NCBI GenBank assembly: GCA_945949875.1
Contig: CAMFGH010000022.1
Location: forward strand, 1-33,646
Length of the DNA: 33,646 nucleotides
From: an uncultured bacterium
GTDB taxonomy: Bacteria; Bacillota; Clostridia; Lachnospirales; Lachnospiraceae
Reading direction: 5' to 3'
Positions 23,557 to 31,664 of the stretch are shown in pieces; position 1 is the first letter of the stretch, and every line of letters begins with the position of its first letter. The notes under the pieces were generated by a model. It saw nothing but the letters and a program-made list of their open reading frames with translations. It did not search any database and was not told where the DNA came from. The translations under genes and the position numbers were made by a program.

Positions 23557-24093
23557 TTACTTTGTGTCCTTCATGACATCTTTATTCTTTATCAGATAAT
23601 CTACCAGGGAAATCACAGTAAGTGCCAGAGCGATCCACATAACCGCCTGGGTTACGATCCATAACTGAGGGATATCTGCGATCATCAGGACCACCATGAT
23701 CATCTGGAATGTTGTTTTGAATTTTCCCCAATAGCTTGCAGCAATCACTACACCATTATCCGAAGCGATCAGCCTGAATCCGCTGATGATGAATTCTCTG
23801 GCAATGATGATCAGTACCACCCATGATGGAATCTTTCCCAGTTCAATCAGACAGATCATAGCGGAACATACCAGAAGCTTATCGGCAAGGGGATCCATAA
23901 ACTTTCCGAAATTGGTTACCAGATTGTATTTTCTGGCTATTTTCCCGTCCAGAAGGTCTGTCAGGCTGGCAATGATAAAAATCGCCAGTGCCACCCACTT
24001 GAACCAGCCATAATACCCCTGTGTCAAAAGCAGTACCACAAAAAACGGAATCAAAATCACACGAAACATCGTTAATTTGTTTGGCAAATTCAT
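23557..24093 (-). CDS. pgsA: PgsA, CDP-diacylglycerol-glycerol-3-phosphate phosphatidyltransferase
   Basis: 178 residues with five or so membrane segments. Makes phosphatidylglycerol phosphate, the precursor of phosphatidylglycerol and cardiolipin. The CDP-alcohol phosphotransferase signature is complete: D46xxD49G..A53R54...G63xxxD67xxxD71 (DLLDGKIARKYN, GKFMDPLAD). The ATG lies one base after the rimO stop, with GGAAGG inside the rimO 3' end, so the two are coupled. Confidence 0.95.
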   Translation of the reverse strand: MNLPNKLTMFRVILIPFFVVLLLTQGYYGWFKWVALAIFIIASLTDLLDGKIARKYNLVTNFGKFMDPLADKLLVCSAMICLIELGKIPSWVVLIIIAREFIISGFRLIASDNGVVIAASYWGKFKTTFQMIMVVLMIADIPQLWIVTQAVMWIALALTVISLVDYLIKNKDVMKDTK

Positions 24094-24094
24094 A

Positions 24095-25417
24095 TTATAC
24101 TTCCTTTCCGATCAAATCATATTCTCTTGAATCAATCACTTCCACATCAATATAGTCACCGGACAAAAGCTGTCTGTCTGCATATACAAAAATATAACCA
24201 TCTACTCCCGGTGCATCCATATAGGATCTTGCCACGTATACGTCATCTTCCGGCAGATAACCTTCCACTACCGTTTCCAACCTCTTTCCTACCATTTTTT
24301 CAGCCTTTTCAAAAGCGATAGCCTGCTGCAGCTCCATCAGTTCGTCCCGGCGCTGCTCTTTGATATCTTCTTCAATCTGATCCGGCATGGAAGCTGCCGG
24401 TGTATTTTCTTCCGGAGAATAGGTAAATACGCCCAGTCTGTCAAATTCCATTTCATTGACAAAACGATACAGGGTCTCATGATCCTCCTGGCTTTCTCCC
24501 GGGAATCCGGTGATCAAAGTGGTTCGCAAACAGATATCCGGTATTTCTCTGCGGAGTTTTTCCACGATGTTTCTTAAATCCTCTTCCGAAGTACGTCTTC
24601 CCATTCGTTTCAGAATAGAATCGGATGCATGCTGAATCGGAATATCCAGATAATGACAGATCTTTGGCTGCTTCTTGATCATGTCAATCAGCTCATCCGT
24701 AATCTCTTCCGGATAGCAATATAATAATCTGATCCACTTAAGTTCTTCGATTTCACAAAGCTTTTCCAGAAGCGTGGGCAGTGTTTTCTTCCCATACAGA
24801 TCCACACCATACAAGGTAGTTTCCTGGGCTACCAGAATCAGTTCCCTTACACCGTCTTCTGCCAGAGTCCTTGCCTCCTGCAAAAGACTTTCCATAGGAA
24901 TACTTCGGAAATTTCCACGTACCTTTGGAATGATGCAGTATGTGCAGTGTTTATCGCAGCCTTCTGCAATCTTCATATAGGCATAATGGCCACCGGTCGT
25001 AACGATTCTCTTTTTTCCATAGACCGGTGCACTGTTACAGTCACTGATATGATTTTTCTTTTCATTTTTTAGGATTTCATCGATTGCCTGCACAATCCGG
25101 TCGATATCTGATATTCCCAGTATTGCATCCACTTCCGGGATTTCCTTTTGTATTTCTTCCTGATATCTTTGAGCCAGACATCCGGTTACAATAAGTGCTT
25201 TGATATCTCCGTTTTTACGAAGCTGTGCCATTTCCAGAATCGTTTCAATACTTTCTTCCTTGGCATCTTTAATAAAACAGCATGTATTTACCACCACAAT
25301 ATCTGCCTGGGTTTCATCATCCGTAAAGGAATATCCTTTCTCAGAAAGCTGTCCCAGCATCATCTCCGAATCCACCAGGTTCTTATCACAGCCAAGAGAC
25401 GTAAATAATATCTTCAT
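24095..25417 (-). CDS. rimO: RimO, ribosomal protein S12 methylthiotransferase
   Basis: 440 residues. N-terminal MTTase domain with three cluster cysteines (C10 in SLGCDKN, C46 in NTCCF, C80 in TGCLAQRY), radical-SAM cluster C154xxxC158xxC161 (GCDKHCTYCIIPKVRG), and a C-terminal TRAM domain. Adds a methylthio group to an Asp of S12. Start at 25417 (MKILFTSLGC) has GGAG 6 nt upstream; the longer frame back to a TTG at 25453 enters the rpoZ terminator. Confidence 0.96.
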   Translation of the reverse strand: MKILFTSLGCDKNLVDSEMMLGQLSEKGYSFTDDETQADIVVVNTCCFIKDAKEESIETILEMAQLRKNGDIKALIVTGCLAQRYQEEIQKEIPEVDAILGISDIDRIVQAIDEILKNEKKNHISDCNSAPVYGKKRIVTTGGHYAYMKIAEGCDKHCTYCIIPKVRGNFRSIPMESLLQEARTLAEDGVRELILVAQETTLYGVDLYGKKTLPTLLEKLCEIEELKWIRLLYCYPEEITDELIDMIKKQPKICHYLDIPIQHASDSILKRMGRRTSEEDLRNIVEKLRREIPDICLRTTLITGFPGESQEDHETLYRFVNEMEFDRLGVFTYSPEENTPAASMPDQIEEDIKEQRRDELMELQQAIAFEKAEKMVGKRLETVVEGYLPEDDVYVARSYMDAPGVDGYIFVYADRQLLSGDYIDVEVIDSREYDLIGKEV

Positions 25418-25451
25418 AACCATCTCCATCCTAATATTGCGTATAATCATC

Positions 25452-25479
25452 AAAAAGATTCCCGGATGGGAATCTTTTT
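25452..25479 (-). terminator. Intrinsic terminator after rpoZ
   Basis: Perfect 12-bp stem AAAAAGATTCCC / GGGAATCTTTTT with a 4-nt loop, ending in TTTTTG on the minus strand and symmetrical on the plus strand. It lies 22 nt past the rpoZ stop and just before rimO. Confidence 0.85.
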
Positions 25480-25500
25480 CACGTTTACAACATTTGCATT

Positions 25501-25740
25501 TTATACTTCTTCATCACTTAAAATGTGAATTTTTCCCTGTTCCAGTTCTTCTACTGCAACGGATAACGGTTTCTTTCCTGTGGCATTATCAATCAGCGGT
25601 TCATCCCCTGCAATGATCTGACGTGCTCTTTTGGAAGTTGCCATTACAATCGAATAACGGCTGTTTACTACAGGTGCCTCACCTTCTTCAACCTCACTGT
25701 TTACTACTTTCATTAAATCTGCATAAGATGGATGTAACAT
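25501..25740 (-). CDS. rpoZ: RpoZ, RNA polymerase omega subunit
   Basis: 79 residues. The omega core VVNSRYSIVMATSKRARQII followed by KPLSVAVEELEQGKI is clear. Omega helps assemble and stabilise RNA polymerase. Start at 25740 (MLHPSYADL): its A is shared with the gmk stop (TAATG) and AGGAG lies 7 nt upstream inside gmk. The longer frame (MERRKLM) is just that ribosome site. gmk-rpoZ is a widespread pairing. Confidence 0.95.
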   Translation of the reverse strand: MLHPSYADLMKVVNSEVEEGEAPVVNSRYSIVMATSKRARQIIAGDEPLIDNATGKKPLSVAVEELEQGKIHILSDEEV

Positions 25741-26375
25741 TAATTTTCTCCTTTCCACATCTGGGATAATTCTTCTCTGATTTCTTTTATAAATTCCAGA
25801 TTATATTCCGGTTTCTCGTGTGTTGCCTGCACAATACCGTGTAGTCTTTTTACGCAGGCATCAATTTCATCATTTACCAGAATATAATCGTATTTCTCTA
25901 TACCTTCTGATTCTTCCACCGCGCGGCGCATTCTTTTTTCGATTACGTCCATGGTTTCTGTACCGCGGCCCACAAGCCTCCTTTTCAATTCTTCCGCACT
26001 TGGCGGCATTACGAATACAAGCAGGCTGTCAGGATATCTCTCCTTTACCTTTAAAGCTCCCTGAATCTCGATTTCCAGAATCACATCTTTTCCTTCGCTG
26101 AGCTGCTTTTCCACATAGGCTCTGGGGGTGCCATAATAATTTCCAACATAACAGGCATATTCGATCAGACCGTCCTGCCTGATTTTATCCTCAAACTCTT
26201 CCTTCGTCACAAAGAAATATTCTACTCCGTTTTGTTCACTGCCTCTGGGATTTCTGGTAGTCATGGAAATGGATAACGCATAATTATCATAATCCCTGAT
26301 CAGCCGATTCACTAAAGTTCCTTTACCAGTTCCCGCAAACCCGGAAACAACGATCAGAATCCCTTTTCTACTCAT
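25740..26375 (-). CDS. gmk: Guanylate kinase
   Basis: 211 residues, full length. Phosphorylates GMP to GDP. P-loop SGFAGTGKGTL (usual form GPSGAGKGT, with Ala and Thr changes), GMP-binding SMTTRNPRGSEQNGVEYFF, and EIQGALKVKERYPDSLLVFVMPPS. The ATG overlaps the remA stop by 4 nt and the stop shares a base with the rpoZ start. Confidence 0.97.
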   Translation of the reverse strand: MSRKGILIVVSGFAGTGKGTLVNRLIRDYDNYALSISMTTRNPRGSEQNGVEYFFVTKEEFEDKIRQDGLIEYACYVGNYYGTPRAYVEKQLSEGKDVILEIEIQGALKVKERYPDSLLVFVMPPSAEELKRRLVGRGTETMDVIEKRMRRAVEESEGIEKYDYILVNDEIDACVKRLHGIVQATHEKPEYNLEFIKEIREELSQMWKGEN

Positions 26376-26668
26376 GAATCTTCCTCCTTAGAAACCTCTC
26401 CTTGATGACTATCCATATATTTCAATTGTTTCTCTGACATTGCCCGGCCTGCAATGGTTTCCGGCATCAATGCCGAAAGTACGACGCTGCCATTTTCCAT
26501 GACCATAACTGCTTTGGTTTTACGTCCCTGAGTCGCATCGATCACAGTACCATTTTCCTTTGCCCCCTGAACCATTCTTTTAATGGGCGCAGAATCCGGA
26601 CTGACAATGGCTACAATCTTTTCCGCATTAATGATATTTCCAAATCCGATATGAATCAATTTGTCCAT
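26372..26668 (-). CDS. remA: RemA-like DUF370 regulator
   Basis: 98 residues. LIHIGFGNIINAEKIVAIVSPDSAPIKRMVQ and GTVIDATQGRKTKAVMVM match B. subtilis RemA closely. RemA is a DNA-binding activator of matrix and osmoprotection genes in B. subtilis; its targets in Clostridia are unknown. It carries a charged tail of about 10 residues beyond the usual end. Located between yicC and gmk, a conserved order. Confidence 0.93.
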   Translation of the reverse strand: MDKLIHIGFGNIINAEKIVAIVSPDSAPIKRMVQGAKENGTVIDATQGRKTKAVMVMENGSVVLSALMPETIAGRAMSEKQLKYMDSHQGEVSKEEDS

Positions 26669-26682
26669 GATGCCATGCCTTC

Positions 26683-27561
26683 TTATTCGATGTTCTGAAT
26701 CTGCTCTCTTACTTTTTCAATTTCATTTTTTAATTCGATTGCCCGGCTTGAAATCTCCAGATCGTTGGCCTTGGAAAGTGTGGTATTGGCTTCTCTGTTC
26801 ATTTCCTGTGCAATGAAATCAAGTTTGCGCCCAATGCTACCGCCGGCAAGAAGAGTGTTCTTCATGGTTTCGATATGGCTGCGCAGTCTGACAAGTTCTT
26901 CATCCACACATACTTTATCCGCAAAAATCGTTACCTCTGTCAAAAGTCTGTTTTCATCCACCTGAGCATCCCCAAGCAGTTCTTTTACTTTCTGTTCCAG
27001 CTTTTCACGATACTCTTTTACAAGCTTCGGTGATCTTTCCGTGATAAAATCAACATGCTCCAGCATGCCATCCAGCTTTTCCGTTAAATCAGACAAAAGA
27101 TGTTCTCCCTCTACGATTCTGGTCTGAACAAAGCCTTCTGCTGCACCACGGATTGCTTTCTGCAAATCTTTCCATAACTCTTCTTCATCGATATTCTGTT
27201 CTTCCATTACCAGTACTTCCGGATATCTGGAAAGCGTGGAAACCCGGATATCATCATCCAGTCCGAAATCCGATGCCATCTGTCTCAAATACTTTAAGTA
27301 TTCCGCCGCCAATGCGCTGTTATACTTTAAGCTTCCACTTTCTTCACTAAAATCCTCGTAAGATATGAAAACATCTACCTTACCTCTTGAGATATAGTTT
27401 TTCAGTTCTGTTCTGATCGCACTTTCAAAAAAATTCAGTTTTTTAGGCATCTTGATATTGATATCAAGATATCTGTGGTTGACAGACTTCATCTCTACCG
27501 TAAATTTACGATTGCCTTCCGCTACTTCACATCTGCCAAAACCGGTCATACTTTTTATCAT
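26683..27561 (-). CDS. yicC: YicC/YloC-family endoribonuclease
   Basis: 292 residues. N-terminal YicC_N domain beginning MIKSMTGFGRCEVAEGNRKFTVEMKSVNHRYLDINIKMP and C-terminal DUF1732 with IGRKLDFIAQEMNREANTTLSKAND. Members have been shown to be RNases with roles in stress and stationary phase. First gene of the yicC-remA-gmk-rpoZ operon, behind a near-consensus promoter. AGGAAG precedes the ATG. Confidence 0.94.
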   Translation of the reverse strand: MIKSMTGFGRCEVAEGNRKFTVEMKSVNHRYLDINIKMPKKLNFFESAIRTELKNYISRGKVDVFISYEDFSEESGSLKYNSALAAEYLKYLRQMASDFGLDDDIRVSTLSRYPEVLVMEEQNIDEEELWKDLQKAIRGAAEGFVQTRIVEGEHLLSDLTEKLDGMLEHVDFITERSPKLVKEYREKLEQKVKELLGDAQVDENRLLTEVTIFADKVCVDEELVRLRSHIETMKNTLLAGGSIGRKLDFIAQEMNREANTTLSKANDLEISSRAIELKNEIEKVREQIQNIE

Positions 27562-27620
27562 GTTGTCTTCCTAACCTTTATCCGAAAACGTGCTTTTGCA
27601 CAATAGCAATAATCCTATCT

Positions 27621-27649
27621 ATTATAGAATAAGCCAATCTTTGCGTCAA
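27621..27649 (-). promoter_or_regulatory. Promoter of the yicC-remA-gmk-rpoZ operon
   Basis: Minus strand TTGACG (27644-27649, 5 of 6), 17-nt spacer, TATAAT (27621-27626, perfect). The 5' leader is about 50 nt. The spacer is one arm of a 16-bp inverted repeat. Confidence 0.85.
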
Positions 27650-27676
27650 GGATTTCCAGTCAAAGATTGGCTTATT
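27628..27676. repeat. 16-bp perfect inverted repeat overlapping promoter and upstream stop codon
   Basis: AATAAGCCAATCTTTG (27628-27643) and CAAAGATTGGCTTATT (27661-27676), 17-nt loop. One arm contains the stop of the metalloprotease-like gene, the loop holds the -35 of the yicC promoter and the other arm is its spacer. It could be a terminator without a strong T-run, an operator, or both. Confidence 0.75.
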
Positions 27677-28217
27677 ATGCAACATAGTTTATATTGGCAC
27701 CCGCATATTTTAATGCATCCTGGGCTTTTCGCTCCTGCTGGTAAGGATTGCTTTCATTTGGATACTCAATCCTGGTATGGGTAGTACCGCCGGATACATA
27801 TACTCTTCCGCATTCCGGGCAGGTAGCGGTATGAATAGTTACCGATGCATTTACTACTTTTCCGCCATCTTTTGCCGCTTTGCTGTAGGCATTTGCCACG
27901 TGCTCTGCCTCATGGGCACGCACTCTGGATGCGGCACTCTCCGGAGAAATGTGCTGTGCGGATTTAAAAGAGACATTTTCATCTGATCCATCCTGATATT
28001 TCCGTTCTTTACAGGTCTCACATTCTTCCGGTGTAGACCTTCTTCCCGGTTTTTTTACTTTGTCCGGATCTGCCGGCATCTGAGTACCCTTGGCTGCTTC
28101 CGGATCCGTCATGGAAAAAGCCCTGTTTCCGAATCTGGGATCTGCATAGGTTGCACTTCCCTGATACTGTACCGGACGATAATATGCATATGCATCATAA
28201 TTGCCACCGATCACCAT
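27675..28217 (-). CDS. Putative HEXXH metallopeptidase with CxxC pairs (SprA-related type)
   Basis: 180 residues, no signal peptide. H102EAEH106 in RVRAHEAEHVANAYSKA is a zinc-protease motif. Two CxxC pairs (C66xxC69 and C133xxC136 in TATCPECGRVYVSGGTTHT) could form a zinc ribbon. The N-terminus is Tyr/Gly-rich and low in complexity. This resembles the SprA-related putative peptidase family, with no known substrate. It has its own promoter and AAGGAG site and stands alone. Confidence 0.65.
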   Translation of the reverse strand: MVIGGNYDAYAYYRPVQYQGSATYADPRFGNRAFSMTDPEAAKGTQMPADPDKVKKPGRRSTPEECETCKERKYQDGSDENVSFKSAQHISPESAASRVRAHEAEHVANAYSKAAKDGGKVVNASVTIHTATCPECGRVYVSGGTTHTRIEYPNESNPYQQERKAQDALKYAGANINYVA

Positions 28218-28286
28218 AGGCTTCTCCTTTCTGAAAACGTATTAGATCATATATACTCACCACTGCCAGCACTACGTTTTGATTAT

Positions 28287-28315
28287 ATTATACAAAAGAA
28301 TCTATTTATTCACAA
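28287..28315 (-). promoter_or_regulatory. Promoter of the HEXXH protein gene
   Basis: Minus strand TTGTGA (28310-28315, 4 of 6), 17 nt, TATAAT (28287-28292). The leader of about 65 nt ends at AAGGAG. Confidence 0.7.
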
Positions 28316-28361
28316 CACATTTCCCCTATAATATAGAGTTTTATATTGAAATCTCCCATTT

Positions 28362-28376
28362 TTGAAAGTGTTTCAA
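28362..28376. promoter_or_regulatory. Dyad TTGAAA GTG TTTCAA upstream of rqcH
   Basis: Perfect 6+3+6 inverted repeat, 9 nt upstream of the predicted rqcH -35. Could be an activator or repressor site; unassigned. Confidence 0.3.
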
Positions 28377-28385
28377 GAATGGATT

Positions 28386-28414
28386 TTGCTTTTTTCAAAC
28401 TACAGTGTTATGAT
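28386..28414 (+). promoter_or_regulatory. Probable promoter of rqcH-MATE
   Basis: TTGCTT (28386-28391, weak), 17 nt, TATGAT (28409-28414). The leader is about 35 nt, with GGGAG 7 nt before the ATG. Confidence 0.55.
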
Positions 28415-28454
28415 TGGTACGAATTAGAAAAGTATTATTTCAGGGAGAATTTTT

Positions 28455-30215
28455 ATGGCATTTGATGGTGTTACCGTTGCCGGCATTGTAAAAGAATGTA
28501 ATGACCTTCTCACAGGCAGCCGAATCAGTAAAATCGCACAACCGGAGGCAGATGAACTGCTGCTTACCTTAAAAGCACCCACCGGACAGTATCGGCTGCT
28601 TTTATCCGCAGGAGCATCTCTTCCTCTTATCTATTTGACAGAACAAAATAAACCCAGCCCGATGACAGCACCGAATTTCTGTATGCTGCTCAGAAAGCAT
28701 ATCCAAAATGGCCGGATTGTCTCCATCACCCAGCCCGGGTTAGAACGAATCATGCAGATCCATATTGAACATCTGAATGAACTGGGCGATTTATGTCAAA
28801 AAACATTAATCATTGAGGTCATGGGAAAGCATAGTAATATCATCTTTTGCGATGATTCCGGTATGATCATAGACAGTATCAAGCATATATCCGGCATGGT
28901 CAGTTCCGTCCGGGAAGTCCTTCCCGGAAGAGAATACTTTATTCCGAAAACCACAGAGAAATCCGATCCCATGGAATTTATGATTTCTCCTGATCCGACC
29001 ATCTTCGGAAATGCTGTTTTTTGTAAGGCCATGCCCTTATACAAGGCTGTTTATTCAGCTTTTACCGGTATATCTCCCCTGCTGGCACAGGAGCTCTGCT
29101 TCCGCAGCGGTCTGGACAGTGACCGCTCAGCCCTTAGTTATAAAGAGGAATCACCAGAGGCGGTAACCAAATTGTATCAGGTCTTCTGCAGTCTCTTTTC
29201 CGAAGTAAAAGAAGGGATTTTTTCTCCTGCTATCGTTTATGAAAACGAAGTACCTGTTGATTTTGCTGCAGTAAGGCTCACCATGTATGAGGAAAAATCC
29301 AGCAAAACTTTTCCCTCCGTTTCTACCCTTCTGGAAACCTATTATGCTGAGAAAAACGCTTATACCAGAATCCGGCAGAAATCCGCGGATCTGCGTAAAA
29401 TCGTCCAGACCACACTGGAACGTACCGTAAAAAAATATGATCTCCAGTGTCAGCAGATCAAGGACACAGAAAAACGGGAAAAATATAAAGTTTACGGAGA
29501 GCTGCTCCACACCTATGGTTATCAGGCGGCTCCCGGAGCAAAATCCATCGAAGTCGAAAACTATTACACCGGTCAGATGCTTACCATTCCACTTGATCCA
29601 ACCATGACAGCATCTGAAAATGCAAAGCGGTACTTTGACAAATACAGCAAACTGAAAAGAACTTATGAGACCTTATCCACTCTTACGGTAGAAGTCAAAG
29701 AAGAAATCGATCACCTGGAGTCCATCATGAATGCTCTGGATATCGCAGAAGCAGAGTCTGATCTGACTGAAATCAAGGAAGAACTTATCGCCTCCGGTTA
29801 TGTAAAACGAAAAGGCGGGGGAAAACGTGAAAAAATCACCAGTAAACCGTTCCACTATATCAGCCAGGATGGATTCCATATTTACGTGGGAAAAAACAAT
29901 TACCAGAATGATGCTCTGACCTTCAAGTTTGCTACCGGAAATGACTGGTGGTTCCATGCCAAAGGCATCCCCGGTTCACATGTCGTTGTCCGTACCAATG
30001 GTGAAGAACTCCCGGATACTACCTTTGAGGATGCTGCCAGATTAGCTGCCTATTATTCCAAAGGCAGGGAGCAGGAAAAGGTGGAAATCGATTATATCCA
30101 GAAAAAGCACGTAAAAAAACCCGGTGGGGCAAAACCGGGCTTTGTGGTATACTATACCAATTATTCTATGATGATAGATTCCAATATATCAAAGATTAAG
30201 CAGGTTCACGATTGA
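28455..30215 (+). CDS. rqcH: RqcH (NFACT protein), ribosome quality control factor
   Basis: 586 residues, full length. NFACT-N begins MAFDGVTVAGIVKECNDLL and includes PNFCMLLRKHI; a helical/coiled-coil stretch spans about 290-430; NFACT-R covers about 455-560 (FKFATGNDWWFHAKGIPGSHVVVR). RqcH binds split 50S subunits with peptidyl-tRNA and adds C-terminal alanine tails; older annotations call it fibronectin-binding protein. The position known in B. subtilis as D97-R98, needed for tRNA-Ala use, reads E97-R98 here. The MATE gene starts one base after its stop. Confidence 0.95.
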   Translation: MAFDGVTVAGIVKECNDLLTGSRISKIAQPEADELLLTLKAPTGQYRLLLSAGASLPLIYLTEQNKPSPMTAPNFCMLLRKHIQNGRIVSITQPGLERIMQIHIEHLNELGDLCQKTLIIEVMGKHSNIIFCDDSGMIIDSIKHISGMVSSVREVLPGREYFIPKTTEKSDPMEFMISPDPTIFGNAVFCKAMPLYKAVYSAFTGISPLLAQELCFRSGLDSDRSALSYKEESPEAVTKLYQVFCSLFSEVKEGIFSPAIVYENEVPVDFAAVRLTMYEEKSSKTFPSVSTLLETYYAEKNAYTRIRQKSADLRKIVQTTLERTVKKYDLQCQQIKDTEKREKYKVYGELLHTYGYQAAPGAKSIEVENYYTGQMLTIPLDPTMTASENAKRYFDKYSKLKRTYETLSTLTVEVKEEIDHLESIMNALDIAEAESDLTEIKEELIASGYVKRKGGGKREKITSKPFHYISQDGFHIYVGKNNYQNDALTFKFATGNDWWFHAKGIPGSHVVVRTNGEELPDTTFEDAARLAAYYSKGREQEKVEIDYIQKKHVKKPGGAKPGFVVYYTNYSMMIDSNISKIKQVHD

Positions 30216-30216
30216 T

Positions 30217-31578
30217 ATGAAAACACAAGTTTCAAAAGTTCATTCCATTGATATGACAAGCGGAAGTATTTTAACTAAACTGCTATTATTCACCCTTCCG
30301 CTGATGTTTTCCGGTATTCTACAGCTTTTATTCAATGCTGCAGATATTGTTGTGGTTGGAAGATTTTGCGGAGAAGAATCTCTGGCTGCTGTAGGCTCTA
30401 CTTCTTCTCTGATCAATCTGCTTACCAACCTTTTCATTGGGCTATCTGTCGGAACCAACGTACTGACTGCCCATTTTTTCGGTTCCAAAGAAAATGACAA
30501 GCTGCATGACGCTATCCATACCTCTATCGCCATCAGCCTGATCAGCGGGATTCTCCTTACCATCGTAGGAGTTTGCTTTACAGGAACCATTCTGGAATGG
30601 ATGTCCACTCCGCCGGAAGTGCTTCCTCTTGCCACCCTGTATCTTCGTATATATTTTCTGGGAATGGTTGCCACCATGCTGTATAACTTCTGCAGTGCCA
30701 TTCTCCGGGCAGTTGGCGATACCCAAAGGCCCTTATACTATCTGCTTTTTTCCGGTTGCATTAATGTCCTGTTAAATCTGATTTTTGTGATTTACTTTCA
30801 TATGAATGTGGCCGGTGTTGGGATGGCAACTGTTTTGTCCCAATGTATTTCCGCCTTTTTAGTACTTCGATGCCTGATGCTGGAACAGGAAGACTACCGA
30901 ATCACTCTTTCTCACATCTGCGTCAAAAAAGAATATGTGAAAAGGATTCTGAGAATCGGTCTTCCAGCCGGTTTGCAGGGCACTGTTTTTTCCCTGTCCA
31001 ACGTAGTCATCCAGTCCTCCATCAACTCTTTTGGTTCCGTGGTTATGGCCGGAAGTGCTGCCTCCGGAAACATTGAAGGATTTGTCTACGTATCCATGAA
31101 TGCTTTTCACCAGGCTGCCATCTCCTTTGTCAGCCAGAATATGGGGGCCGGCAAATGGAAGCGAATGACCAGAATCGCCATCTGGTGTCTGATCTGCGTC
31201 ACCATAACCGGACTCGTTCTCGGACTCTCCACAGTCTTTTTCGGTCTCATGCTTCTTGGCATATACTCTTCCAAAGCAAATGTCATAGAAGCCGGTATGG
31301 TTCGTCTTACCATTGTGTGCGGAACATATTTTCTCTGTGGCATCATGGATGTCATGGCTGGTGTTATGCGTGGCTACGGTTATTCGGTAATGCCTATGCT
31401 CGTATCACTGATCGGTGCCTGTGGGCTGAGGCTTTTCTGGATCTTTACCTTTTTCAAACTGCCGGTATTCCATACGCCCCAAATGCTGTATATGACCTAT
31501 CCGGTATCCTGGATCCTTACAGGATTCGTGCACATCATCTGTTACTTATGTATCCGAAAGAGATTTCCGAAGGAGTAG
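30217..31578 (+). CDS. MATE-family efflux transporter
   Basis: 453 residues with 12 membrane segments in two homologous halves. The first segment region (LLLFTLPLMFSGILQLLFNAADIVVVGRFCG) and the ILRAVGDTQRPLYYLL stretch after segment five are typical of MATE exporters, which use a sodium or proton gradient to expel cationic compounds. Its substrate cannot be predicted. The ATG follows the rqcH stop by one base with only a poor GCAGG site, so translation probably depends on coupling to rqcH. Confidence 0.93.
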   Translation: MKTQVSKVHSIDMTSGSILTKLLLFTLPLMFSGILQLLFNAADIVVVGRFCGEESLAAVGSTSSLINLLTNLFIGLSVGTNVLTAHFFGSKENDKLHDAIHTSIAISLISGILLTIVGVCFTGTILEWMSTPPEVLPLATLYLRIYFLGMVATMLYNFCSAILRAVGDTQRPLYYLLFSGCINVLLNLIFVIYFHMNVAGVGMATVLSQCISAFLVLRCLMLEQEDYRITLSHICVKKEYVKRILRIGLPAGLQGTVFSLSNVVIQSSINSFGSVVMAGSAASGNIEGFVYVSMNAFHQAAISFVSQNMGAGKWKRMTRIAIWCLICVTITGLVLGLSTVFFGLMLLGIYSSKANVIEAGMVRLTIVCGTYFLCGIMDVMAGVMRGYGYSVMPMLVSLIGACGLRLFWIFTFFKLPVFHTPQMLYMTYPVSWILTGFVHIICYLCIRKRFPKE

Positions 31579-31664
31579 AAGTCACTTTTTGTCCTATAAC
31601 TCTTCTCCGCGTTGGTGAGCAAAAAAGAGCCCACATGCCCTTCTACTCCACTTAAATCTTTGGT

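Noticed and set aside
31572-31649. Terminator between the convergent MATE and flippase genes
   Set aside because: GGAGTAGAAG and CTTCTACTCC are a 10-bp inverted pair but 58 nt apart, with no T-run; probably chance.
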